Shown here piece by piece: positions 18,824-27,389 of a stretch of 64,000 bases of DNA. The stretch is from Balneolales bacterium ANBcel1. GTDB lineage: Bacteria; Bacteroidota; Rhodothermia; Balneolales; Natronogracilivirgulaceae. The notes under the pieces were generated by a model. The model was given only the letters and a program-made list of their open reading frames with translations. It searched no databases and had not been told where the DNA came from. The stretch's first letter is position 1, and every line of letters begins with the position of its first letter. The DNA lies in contig JARULB010000004.1 in the NCBI GenBank assembly GCA_029688905.1, forward strand, positions 186,001-250,000, written 5' to 3'. Both the position numbers and the translations under genes were made by a program.

Positions 18824-19495
18824 TCAGTTGACGGATTTGCGCAGCTGATAGACTCTGTTGATGAGTGTATCCAGATCGGACATGGCGCGATCCACCGTTT
18901 CGGTCGGAAGTCCGCGTGCCTGCAGCTTCCAACGAGCCAGAAATTTGCCGACTTCGTCCGGGGTGCGGTCCAGCTCCTCCTTCAAGACCTTCATCATCAC
19001 ATTGACCACCGATCCGAAATGGCAGGAGAAAGCAAGCTCCCGGTCGATTCCCTCGTAGAAATCGGAATACCTGGAATAGCGGGTTACCGCCTTCTCCTCA
19101 AAAAAACGGATAATCCGGTCTCTGAATCCCGGATAGGTGGCTCCGCCCAGAATAGCTTTGGCGAATCGCTTTTTTTGGAAGATCGCCGTAATTTTCAGGT
19201 AATCGTCCAGGGCTTCGATGGCGTAATGGGGATAATCCGACAGATTGATTTTTTCCAGATCATCGGTACTCCAGATCTCCTCGCACAGATGATCGATCAC
19301 CTCCATCACCATCTCGTCCTTGTTCGAAAAGTAGAAATAGACATTTCCGATGGATGTGCCCGCTTTTTTGGCTACATCCTGCATGGTCGTCGCTTTGTAC
19401 CCATGCTCAATGATCAGCGACTCCGCTGCCTTGAGCATCTGCTGCTTTCGGCGGGAAACCCGCTCTTCCATATATGCTGTTCTGCGATACGCCAT
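18824..19495 (-). CDS. TetR/AcrR family transcriptional regulator
   Basis: A 223-residue repressor. The N-terminal helix-turn-helix is clear: 'KQQMLKAAESLIIEHGYKATTMQDVAKKAGTSIGNVYFYFSNKDEMV' (about 17-63). The C-terminal ligand-binding part is not recognisable to a substrate class. Being just upstream of tolC-hlyD-permease on the same strand, it most likely controls that exporter and itself. An AGAAT-ATA-ATTCT palindrome lies 35 bases before its start codon. Confidence 0.93.
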   Translation of the reverse strand: MAYRRTAYMEERVSRRKQQMLKAAESLIIEHGYKATTMQDVAKKAGTSIGNVYFYFSNKDEMVMEVIDHLCEEIWSTDDLEKINLSDYPHYAIEALDDYLKITAIFQKKRFAKAILGGATYPGFRDRIIRFFEEKAVTRYSRYSDFYEGIDRELAFSCHFGSVVNVMMKVLKEELDRTPDEVGKFLARWKLQARGLPTETVDRAMSDLDTLINRVYQLRKSVN

Positions 19496-19529
19496 GAGCC
19501 TTTCTTTCGTTCAGGTAACTTCCATGAAT

Positions 19530-19542
19530 AGAATATAATTCT
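19530..19542. promoter_or_regulatory. Palindrome AGAAT-ATA-ATTCT upstream of tetR
   Basis: A 13-base inverted repeat with perfect five-base arms, 35 bases upstream of the tetR start codon. The position and the shared arms with sites before tolC suggest autoregulation by this TetR protein. Confidence 0.45.
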
Positions 19543-19554
19543 TTTCTTCGGAAT

Positions 19555-19619
19555 AAAAAAGCCGGCAGGCGTCGCAATGCCTGACCAGGATCCGTCTTTC
19601 GTTGTCAACCAGAGCCGGC
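19555..19619 (-). terminator. Candidate terminator after the GHL10 gene
   Basis: On the minus strand two GCCGGC arms enclose an inner CAGGC/GCCTG hairpin, followed by TTTTTT. It lies about 60 bases after the stop of the GHL10 gene and before the tetR promoter. The outer arms are self-complementary and the loop is long, so the call is tentative. Confidence 0.45.
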
Positions 19620-19677
19620 ACGTGCCACGGGCAGCGCCGTTTGCACAGCCATACACCGCAAAAATCGTTGTTTTTCG

Positions 19678-21420
19678 CTACTCACAGGCAAGCCGCACGA
19701 TTACCGGTTCGCTCTCAATGCTGTTCCGGCTCACGGCTGTAATCACAAAAAAAGTCGGCCGAACATTATCACCGCACCGGGACATCATCCGGCGATCCTC
19801 GAATTCCCTGCGGCCGGTCACCTCCACCCTGTTTCGGACGGACACAACGCTCTCTCGCATGGCATCATCGATGTCATTGCCACCCCTGCGATTACGGTTC
19901 ATGTTCCCGACATCGATCCGGTCCACCCGATGATGTTTCCCCGTTTCATGGCCGGTTTCGCTATCCCGGTTACGCGGCAATGTGCTGTTCCACGCCTCCA
20001 GCCATTCGTATTCCTGTGACCCCGGACCGATCCGGTACACGGCATAACGAGCCGGCGTTTCATGCACCCCATATCCTTGCGGCCGGTTCCAGGTAAGGAT
20101 AACGCGACCGTCGCCGCTGCGCGAGACAAACACTTCATCCACCGGCGGAGGCGCTATCCGGCTTTTCCACGGCATGGATGGTGTAAGTGCCGGGTTGCGA
20201 TGAAGCTTGTCACGGATCATTCGGGTATAGCCTTTGGGATCTTCCAGCAGGTGAGTCGCCCGGAAGTAGATATTGCCCTGCACCCTGTCGTTGTCCCGGT
20301 TCAGGAAAAGCTGCTCGGCGGCCTGTTCCGTACTCCAGTCAAACGGCGGCATCATGCGGTAGGGCGAGAGTCCGACGTACAAATGGCGGCCATGCACATC
20401 CGCGAGATCCGACCAGTAATGCAGCAGCCGGGCGTAATCGGCCTTTTCGTGACCCGGTTCAAAATAGAGCTGGGGAGCGATATAATCGATGATCCGCTGA
20501 TCGAGCCACGCCTCCGCGTCGGCGTACAGGCCGTGATACCCCTCGAAGCCGTTGGTTCCGGCATCGCTGTTCTTGCGGATTCCGAACGGACTTATTCCGA
20601 ACGACACATGCGGAGCCAGAGCCTGGATACTGTCGTGCACCTGTGCCACCAGCCTGTTGATGTTATCGCGCCGCCACTCGTGGATGTCACGATGCCCCCG
20701 ATCGTGCCGCAGAAAGGTGAGGGAGTCCTCGCCGGATACCGCCGGGGTATAGGGATAGAAATAATCGTCGAAGTGGATGCCGTCGACATCATAGCGCCGG
20801 ATGATGTCGGTCACCACACTGCTGATGTAATCGCGCACCTCCGGCAGACCGGGGTCTAGCATCGTATATCGAACAAGTTCATCACTTTCGAAGACAAGCA
20901 CCCAGCCGGGCTCCCTGCGGCTGATATTGTTCCCGGAAAGCGCGTACCCGTTGCGATACCGCTCCACCCTGAGCGGATTGAGCCATGCGTGTAGCTCCAT
21001 CCCGCGGCGGTGCGCCTCTCGGATGAAAAAGGAGAGCGGATCGTAAAACGGATCGGGGGCGCGGCCCTGCTCTCCGGTAAGCCAATACGACCAAGGATCG
21101 TAGGATGAGGCGAAGAGCGCGTCCGCTTCGGCCCTGACCTGCAAAAGCACCGCGTTTATTCCGATCGCGTTCAGACTGTCAAGCAATTCAACCGCGTCCC
21201 GCTTTTGCTCGGCGACGGTCCGGGTTCCGGATGCCGGCCAATCGAGATTGACCACGGTTGCGACCCAGGCACCGCGGAACTCCTGGCCGGGCGGTTCCGG
21301 CTCGGCAAGCCGGTCGGCCATGCGCTCGGGAGCCTTGCACCCGGCTAAAAACAACAACACCAGGGCCACGCAGACCGGATAAAAACGCGAAAAAAAACGA
21401 GAATCAAGCGAACTCTTCAT
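19678..21420 (-). CDS. GHL10-family glycoside hydrolase lipoprotein (DigH/YddW-like)
   Basis: The GHL10 (DUF187) family includes E. coli DigH (YddW), an outer-membrane lipoprotein that cuts peptidoglycan glycan strands stripped of peptides. This 580-residue protein has a lipobox ('LVLLFLAGC') and the domain start 'EFRGAWVATVVNLDWP', then 'GINAVLLQVRAEADALFASSYDPWSYWLTGEQG', 'RRGMELHAWLNPLRV', 'VVTDIIRRYDVDGIHFDDYFYPY' and 'IAPQLYFEPG'. After about residue 400 the sequence turns into a fibronectin-III-like tail. The start at 21420 gives a proper lipoprotein signal. It is a single gene, and its substrate fits the wall-recycling genes that follow. Confidence 0.88.
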   Translation of the reverse strand: MKSSLDSRFFSRFYPVCVALVLLFLAGCKAPERMADRLAEPEPPGQEFRGAWVATVVNLDWPASGTRTVAEQKRDAVELLDSLNAIGINAVLLQVRAEADALFASSYDPWSYWLTGEQGRAPDPFYDPLSFFIREAHRRGMELHAWLNPLRVERYRNGYALSGNNISRREPGWVLVFESDELVRYTMLDPGLPEVRDYISSVVTDIIRRYDVDGIHFDDYFYPYTPAVSGEDSLTFLRHDRGHRDIHEWRRDNINRLVAQVHDSIQALAPHVSFGISPFGIRKNSDAGTNGFEGYHGLYADAEAWLDQRIIDYIAPQLYFEPGHEKADYARLLHYWSDLADVHGRHLYVGLSPYRMMPPFDWSTEQAAEQLFLNRDNDRVQGNIYFRATHLLEDPKGYTRMIRDKLHRNPALTPSMPWKSRIAPPPVDEVFVSRSGDGRVILTWNRPQGYGVHETPARYAVYRIGPGSQEYEWLEAWNSTLPRNRDSETGHETGKHHRVDRIDVGNMNRNRRGGNDIDDAMRESVVSVRNRVEVTGRREFEDRRMMSRCGDNVRPTFFVITAVSRNSIESEPVIVRLACE

Positions 21421-21631
21421 TAGACAGGCACACATTCAGTTCTTTGGGATGACTGGGTAGCGGTAACGAACGAGCCCCTAAGCGGTTCAACAGAACCCCG
21501 CCCGATTTCCCCAAATGGAAAATACAAATCTAAATATATTGGTTCTCATGAATTACCGGAGAAAAGTCGGTGTCATAGCCTGACTGCAAGGCCTCTTCAC
21601 CGAATCCGCAACGTTACACCAGACATTACCC

Positions 21632-22483
21632 ATGAAACTGCTTCTCGCCGACAGTGGATCCACGACAACCGAATGGTGCCTGCTGCAGGATAAGACCCCG
21701 TCGCAGACCATTTCGTCCACCGGCATCAATCCGTATTACCTGGATGATGATGCGATTCTGTCCGAAATCCGGACCAGCGTTCTTCCCGTTTTTGCGGATG
21801 TCGACGCGATCCGGTTTTACGGAGCAGGGTGCCACAGCAGGGAAACCGCGTCACGTATCCGGTCCGCTCTGACCACCGCTTACGGCGACATACCCATTGA
21901 AGTAAAATCCGATCTTTTCGGGGCGGCTCGGGCGCTTTTCCACCGGCAGGGGGGTATCGCCTGCATTCTCGGAACCGGCTCCAATTCGTGCCATTACGAT
22001 GGTGAGCGCATTATGGATCAGATCCCGCCGCTTGGGTTTATCCTGGGGGATGAGGGCAGCGCCGGCTGCTTCGGCCGGAAAATTCTGCAAGGATACTTTT
22101 ACCGTGAGATGCCGGAAGAGCTTCGGGAGTGGCTGGAGGCGCATCACGAAATGTCCAGGGAAACGGTGCTGAACGCAGTGTATCATGGATCCAGGCCCAA
22201 CCAGTATGTAGCCGGTTTCAGCAAGATGTTTGACGCCTGGCCCGGTCATCCGTGGCTTGCCGATTTGTTGCAAACGGGCATTTCGGAGTTTCTCGATCGC
22301 CATGTACGCCGATATGACGCGGGCCCGGAGGTCGCGGCTGGATTTGTCGGTTCCCTGGCATACGCTCACAAGGAGCTTATTATTCAGGAGCTGCAGGAGC
22401 GAAACATTCCGCCCGGACCCTTTTTGCGCTCACCGATGGAGGGGCTGAGGAAGTATCATTTGGATCATCAGTCCGAATTTTAA
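21632..22483 (+). CDS. BadF/BadG/BcrA/BcrD-family sugar kinase (GlcNAc/MurNAc kinase-like)
   Basis: A 283-residue ASKHA-fold kinase. The phosphate 1 loop is 'LLADSGSTTTEWCL', the phosphate 2 region 'GGIACILGTGSNSCHYDG' and 'GFILGDEGSAGCFGRKILQGYF' are typical of N-acetylglucosamine kinases of this family, including the small Bacteroidota type. Clostridial MurK of the same family phosphorylates both MurNAc and GlcNAc. The likely job is phosphorylating amino sugars freed by NamZ and NagZ; this is inferred from the neighbours. It is divergent from the GHL10 gene. Confidence 0.85.
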   Translation: MKLLLADSGSTTTEWCLLQDKTPSQTISSTGINPYYLDDDAILSEIRTSVLPVFADVDAIRFYGAGCHSRETASRIRSALTTAYGDIPIEVKSDLFGAARALFHRQGGIACILGTGSNSCHYDGERIMDQIPPLGFILGDEGSAGCFGRKILQGYFYREMPEELREWLEAHHEMSRETVLNAVYHGSRPNQYVAGFSKMFDAWPGHPWLADLLQTGISEFLDRHVRRYDAGPEVAAGFVGSLAYAHKELIIQELQERNIPPGPFLRSPMEGLRKYHLDHQSEF

Positions 22484-22527
22484 AAGGAAAGAACCGATGA
22501 CAATCCACCATTCATGTTTCTCAATGG

Positions 22528-24378
22528 TCAATAATTCCTGATAGTACCATAAACTGAATAAGACTCCTCCTCAATATTGTACAATGGACGAAGGGTATAC
22601 GTTTTCCCACCATTATTAAGTGTAAAAGAGTTATCACCTTCCACCTTCATATTTCCAACTATTTCTTCTATCGTCCCCTTTAATATGAGCTCCGTATCTG
22701 TTTCGAAAGCAAGCAGTGACGGACCGTAAAACAGGGCTACTACATTAGTATCGTCAGGTGTGGATTTCGCATAAAAATCATAATCAAATACAAGCTTTAC
22801 TTCATCACTATCATCCCAAACACGGTTTATTTCAAGGTAGGACAGTGGTTCAATTTTCTTTTCCTGCAACTCGCCGTTAATAAACACTTCAACACTTTTT
22901 GCCCAGGACGGAATAAATAGATTCATGCCAAATTCCGTTTGCTCCCCGGCTGTTACTTGAAAAATAACCGAGGAATCTACGGGAAATTCTCCTTGCTGAC
23001 TCACAGTGATACCTTTTTCTTTCCAGGTCACTTGTGAAGGCACATAAAGATTAACCCAAAGGTCCGCATCATTATAAAAGTAAATACCTTTATTGAGCGA
23101 GGCATAAGCTTCGATGCTTGAACCGTTACAACAGTGGAAATCATTTTCCTTCAAAAATATTTTCTCTCTGGGCGACCCCAGTGGCAGGTGATAAACTACC
23201 TTTCCGGTTCTGGCGCTCTGTGCGGCAAGTACCGCATTATAAAAAGTATTCATGTACGCATCGGCATATCGTGGATCTGTGGTCCAGGAAAAAAGTTTGG
23301 CACTCAGTTTCTGGGTGTTATGCGTCACACAAGTTTCCCCGATCTCTCTTGTAAAGGTATTGCTTAACTGCCCGGGCACCCCCCAGTGTTCGGCTGTGAG
23401 TGATGTGGGTGTTACGGCATTTGGACGCGGCCCGCTGCTCGTACCATTCACATACGTATGATCGTTCATGAGCATTTCCCAGAAATTCATGGCGGCGTCA
23501 TGGTACTTTTTCTCGCCGGTAATCGCATAACGCTCGGTAAATCCGTTAATCAGCACGACATGTGTGTTTGAATGCAGACCGTTCAGAATATTGGTGTTTT
23601 CCGCGAGTGGCACGGCGAACCAGTCGCGATCGAACAGTTTGGCCAGATCCAGATGGGCGGAATCTCCCGAAATGTTATACAATCTGTACAGCACTTCGTT
23701 CATGGCTCCGGCTTCATTCGCCGGGTTGGCTCCAACGCTGTACAAAACGCCCTCAATTGTCGATTCGTCCAGTTTTGACATGCGCTGATCCACATAACCG
23801 GCCATATCCACAACCATATCATACGCCAATGTGTTGCCCAGACGCGTATACACATCCAGCAGTCCTTGCATAATCTTGTGATAGGTATAGTATGGCGCCC
23901 AAACGCCTCCGAATTCTGCTTCCAGTCGATCGAAGTCTTCTTCCGGAAAGGCACTGAGGTACCCGTTTCCAAATATTTGCTGACATTCGTGCAGTTCCGC
24001 AACCATGTATTCGATGCGTTCGGCCAGGTTGCTGTCCGCGTGACTTTCAACGATCATTGCAGCAGCGGATACATAATGTCCGACAAAATGCCCCTTCAGT
24101 CCTATATCCGGTGATTCCCAACCCTCCAGCGGTTTTGCATCAGAGGACAATCCAGCGTTTACCCTGAAATTGTGAAGCAGCCGGTCGGGGTCGAGAGATG
24201 AGATATATTGCTTGTTCAACTTTTCCCGCTCCTCTATCCAGGCGGGTTTTAGTGTGACATCCGCGTTGGAAAAAGCATGGACTTTTCCAATCTGTTCATT
24301 TTCAGCAAAATGCTGTCCGGAAACACTGAATTGAACAAACAATAAATAGATCGTGGTATATAAGAAAACTTTTATCAT
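22528..24378 (-). CDS. GH127 beta-L-arabinofuranosidase-like glycosidase (DUF1680)
   Basis: GH127 enzymes release beta-L-arabinofuranose with a cysteine nucleophile held in a zinc site. The equivalents are present: Glu348 and Cys350 in 'GETCVTHN', and Cys416/Cys417 in 'DFHCCNGSS', matching the Glu-x-Cys and Cys-Cys pattern of the Bifidobacterium HypBA1 enzyme. The 616 residues begin with a signal peptide ('YTTIYLLFVQFSVSGQ') and end in a beta-sandwich. The coding DNA is visibly richer in A and T than its neighbours, which suggests later acquisition. Stop codons of this gene and the kinase face each other 44 bases apart. Confidence 0.9.
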   Translation of the reverse strand: MIKVFLYTTIYLLFVQFSVSGQHFAENEQIGKVHAFSNADVTLKPAWIEEREKLNKQYISSLDPDRLLHNFRVNAGLSSDAKPLEGWESPDIGLKGHFVGHYVSAAAMIVESHADSNLAERIEYMVAELHECQQIFGNGYLSAFPEEDFDRLEAEFGGVWAPYYTYHKIMQGLLDVYTRLGNTLAYDMVVDMAGYVDQRMSKLDESTIEGVLYSVGANPANEAGAMNEVLYRLYNISGDSAHLDLAKLFDRDWFAVPLAENTNILNGLHSNTHVVLINGFTERYAITGEKKYHDAAMNFWEMLMNDHTYVNGTSSGPRPNAVTPTSLTAEHWGVPGQLSNTFTREIGETCVTHNTQKLSAKLFSWTTDPRYADAYMNTFYNAVLAAQSARTGKVVYHLPLGSPREKIFLKENDFHCCNGSSIEAYASLNKGIYFYNDADLWVNLYVPSQVTWKEKGITVSQQGEFPVDSSVIFQVTAGEQTEFGMNLFIPSWAKSVEVFINGELQEKKIEPLSYLEINRVWDDSDEVKLVFDYDFYAKSTPDDTNVVALFYGPSLLAFETDTELILKGTIEEIVGNMKVEGDNSFTLNNGGKTYTLRPLYNIEEESYSVYGTIRNY

Positions 24379-24605
24379 TTACTTGCTGAGTGATTTGTCG
24401 CGATTTCCATTTTCCTAAAGTATAACTCTGAATGCGCGCTTTGAACAGCTTATAGATTCTGGGCGTTCCTGACAAAAATTGACCTATAAAGAATTCCGTA
24501 ATCTAGATAAATGCGGTCTTTCGGACTATTTTTTATATTATTTTCATGCAATTATTTTATAAAAAATCTGTCTTATCGGACGGTTCAATATTTCATATTT
24601 AAACT

Positions 24606-25541
24606 ATGCGCAACAAATATATCTGCGGTGGAGTCATCATCCTACTGACCTTCCTCGTAAACACACAAGCCCCGGCACAGAAATATTCCAAAAGCTGGAC
24701 CGACATCAATTACGCCGGAAGCTCCGAGAGCTGGCACAATCTGGATATCTATCTGCCCGCTATCGAAAAAGAAGCCTATCCGGTTGTGATCTACATATAC
24801 GGGAGCGCCTGGTATGCAAATAATGCCAAGGGGGCGGATATGGAGACCATCGGCAAGGCGCTGCTGGATGCGGGGTTTGCCGTGGTGACGCCGAACCATC
24901 GCGCCAGTACCGACGCCACATTCCCCGCCCAGGTACACGATATCAAGGCAGTTATCCGCTATGTCAGGGCCAATGCGGACAAGCACCGACTGGACACCGC
25001 CTTTGTCGGAATTTCGGGCAGTTCTTCCGGCGGACATCTTGCCGCCATGGCCGGCACAACCCGGTTCACAGAGCAGTTTACCGTTGGCAATGAAACGGTG
25101 GACATCGAAGGAAGTCTGGGCGATTTCACCCATGCCTCCAGCTCGGTCGATGCCGTGGTCAACTGGTTTGGACCTGTCCATTTCCCCGTCACAAATACCT
25201 GCGGCAGCGAAATCGATCGCGACGCGGCAAATTCACCGGAGTCCACCCTCATCGGAGAGTCCATCCTGGATAACGAAGACCTCGGCGCGTTGATCAGCCC
25301 GATCACCTATATCGACGCGGGCGATCCACCCTTTTTGAACATACATGGAGATGAGGACAGGATCGTGCCCTTGTGCCAAAGCGAGTTGCTGCACGAAGCT
25401 CTTGTGGAGTCCGGTGTGTCCAGCCGGCTGGTCATCGCAGAAGGCGGCGGACACGGTCCCGGTGTGCATGTCGATGAGTACCTGGAGATGATGGTCGACT
25501 TTTTCTTGAAGCAGGCCACGAAGCAGGGTGGCAGTAAATGA
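24606..25541 (+). CDS. Alpha/beta hydrolase, BD-FAE/carboxylesterase type, secreted
   Basis: A 311-residue esterase with an N-terminal signal peptide ('VIILLTFLVNTQAPAQ'). The fold motifs are 'YPVVIYIYGSAWYANNAKG' (oxyanion region), 'VGISGSSSGGHLAAM' with the nucleophile Ser in GxSxG context, 'PPFLNIHGDEDRIVPLCQSELLHEAL' with the Asp, and 'GGGHGP' with the His. Relatives act on short-chain esters such as acetylated or feruloylated sugars. Divergent placement from the GH127 gene suggests, but does not prove, joint work on plant or algal glycans. Confidence 0.88.
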   Translation: MRNKYICGGVIILLTFLVNTQAPAQKYSKSWTDINYAGSSESWHNLDIYLPAIEKEAYPVVIYIYGSAWYANNAKGADMETIGKALLDAGFAVVTPNHRASTDATFPAQVHDIKAVIRYVRANADKHRLDTAFVGISGSSSGGHLAAMAGTTRFTEQFTVGNETVDIEGSLGDFTHASSSVDAVVNWFGPVHFPVTNTCGSEIDRDAANSPESTLIGESILDNEDLGALISPITYIDAGDPPFLNIHGDEDRIVPLCQSELLHEALVESGVSSRLVIAEGGGHGPGVHVDEYLEMMVDFFLKQATKQGGSK

Positions 25542-25598
25542 TCGCCGGCAATTGCTATAATTCATAGACGTTGTTAGTATTTGTGACGCTCATTTCCA

Positions 25599-27323
25599 AT
25601 GTTCATGATTGCCATGGCCCTCCGTTTTTTCCTGATTATTACTGTTATCATTTTCGTGACCGCCTGCAGTTCCGATAGGCCTGCGGGCGATGATCCGGCA
25701 CTCGACGAAACCGCCACCGGAGCAGAGGCGATCGGCTCCACTGCATCCCCGGAGAATCCGTCGGATGAGCCGTTCCAGGATGATTTTTCTTCCAGGGAAC
25801 AGGAGTCATGGGAACAGGCCGGCCATACCGCCGGTCAGGATCCCGGCAACGAATCCGGTTCCCGGGAAAGCTTCGACTCCTGGGACGATGTGGACCCGCA
25901 ACCAATCCCCTGTGGCGATGCGGCCGGCGAGGGCTTCGACCAGGATGACCCCTCCGGAGCGCTGCAACCCTGCGGCGATCAGCCCGTCACTCAGTCGCCG
26001 GTCGAAGTATCACCTTCGGAGCTGACCTCGGAGAGATCGTCACCCAACGCTACCGGCGCAGACCCACACAGGTCATCCGCAACAAACCGACCGGCCGGCA
26101 CTTCGGAAAACCGCTCCATGCACAGGAACCACACGCCCGGATCCGGTGCAACAACACGCACCGGCCTCGATGTGCTAATTGAACGTGATTTCGACCTGCT
26201 GCAAGGCAAACGGGTCGGACTGATTACAAACGCCACCGGTGTTGATCAAAACCTGACCTCTGTCGTTGACCTGTTCCACCATGCCGATGCGGTTGACCTC
26301 GTCGCGCTTTTCGGTCCCGAACACGGGGTGCGCGGCGATTACGATGCCGGCGCTTATGTTGAAAGCTATACGGATGAGCGGACCGGCCTGCCGGTTTTTT
26401 CGCTGTATGGCCCCACCCGCAAACCCACCGGGGACATGCTTTCGGGCATTGATGTGCTCGTCTTCGATATCCAGGATATCGGGGTGCGCTCCTACACCTA
26501 CATCAGCACCATGGGCCTGTCGATGGCGGCGGCGGCACAGCACGATATCGCATATGTGGTGCTTGACCGCCCCAATCCGCTGGGCGGTGAGCGGGTGGAA
26601 GGAAACATCGCACGACACGATCACCTTTCATTCGTGAGCCCGTTCCCGATTCCGTATGTCCATAGCCTTACCGTCGGCGAGCTGGCCGGAATGCTCAACG
26701 GCGAGGGAATGCTGGAGAACGGAGTACAGGTGGATCTGTCGGTTGTCCCGATGGAGAACTGGCGCCGGGAAATGCTGTTCGGAGACACCGGGCTGCATTG
26801 GGTGCCCACATCCCCGCACATTCCGCGGGCCGGCTCCCCCCTGTTTTATGTGATGACCGGCATCACCGGGGAACTGCAGCAACTCTCCGAAGGGGTCGGA
26901 TATACGTTACCGTTCGAGGTATTCGGAGCAGAGTGGATTGACGGGGTGAGGTTCGCGGAACGACTCAACGAGCGGGGCCTCCCGGGCCTGCGGTTCCGTC
27001 CGGTTTCGTGGCGTCCTTTTTATGGACGTGATGAAGGCAAGCGCCTGGAAGGTGTGCAAATTCATGTCAGTGACGGAAGGCGGGCGGATCTGATGGCGGC
27101 GGCGTTTCACCTGCTGGAAGTGCATCATGAGCTCTACCCGGAAAAGAATCCGTTTGAGCGGGCCGGAGAAGATCGCCTGCGCATGTTCGACCTGGTGGCC
27201 GGATCTCCGGAAATCCGGAAGCGGTTCATGGAGTCGATGCGCTACGAATATATTCGCGGATATCTGGAAAAAGACAGGGAGGCGTTCCGGGAGCGGTCGA
27301 AAGAATACCGGCTGTACGAATAA
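25599..27323 (+). CDS. namZ: NamZ-type exo-beta-N-acetylmuramidase (DUF1343), lipoprotein
   Basis: DUF1343 proteins include NamZ, which releases MurNAc from the non-reducing end of peptidoglycan fragments. The domain starts near residue 188: 'VLIERDFDLLQGKRVGLITNATGVD', then 'LVALFGPEHGVRG', 'DVLVFDIQDIGVRSYTYISTM', 'YVVLDRPNPLGGERVEGN' and 'YTLPFEVFGAEWIDG'. A lipoprotein signal ('IIFVTAC') is followed by about 160 residues of Asp/Ser/Pro-rich, low-complexity linker with two 'PCGD' motifs. It probably sits on the outer membrane or in the periplasm. It converges with the nagZ gene, and the kinase gene lies about 3 kb away. Confidence 0.9.
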   Translation: MFMIAMALRFFLIITVIIFVTACSSDRPAGDDPALDETATGAEAIGSTASPENPSDEPFQDDFSSREQESWEQAGHTAGQDPGNESGSRESFDSWDDVDPQPIPCGDAAGEGFDQDDPSGALQPCGDQPVTQSPVEVSPSELTSERSSPNATGADPHRSSATNRPAGTSENRSMHRNHTPGSGATTRTGLDVLIERDFDLLQGKRVGLITNATGVDQNLTSVVDLFHHADAVDLVALFGPEHGVRGDYDAGAYVESYTDERTGLPVFSLYGPTRKPTGDMLSGIDVLVFDIQDIGVRSYTYISTMGLSMAAAAQHDIAYVVLDRPNPLGGERVEGNIARHDHLSFVSPFPIPYVHSLTVGELAGMLNGEGMLENGVQVDLSVVPMENWRREMLFGDTGLHWVPTSPHIPRAGSPLFYVMTGITGELQQLSEGVGYTLPFEVFGAEWIDGVRFAERLNERGLPGLRFRPVSWRPFYGRDEGKRLEGVQIHVSDGRRADLMAAAFHLLEVHHELYPEKNPFERAGEDRLRMFDLVAGSPEIRKRFMESMRYEYIRGYLEKDREAFRERSKEYRLYE

Positions 27324-27389
27324 TCTAGACATCCGCAGCCGCAGGGAAGCGTGCGCATTATCAGTCCACGCCCCGTTTCGGCAGCCGTT

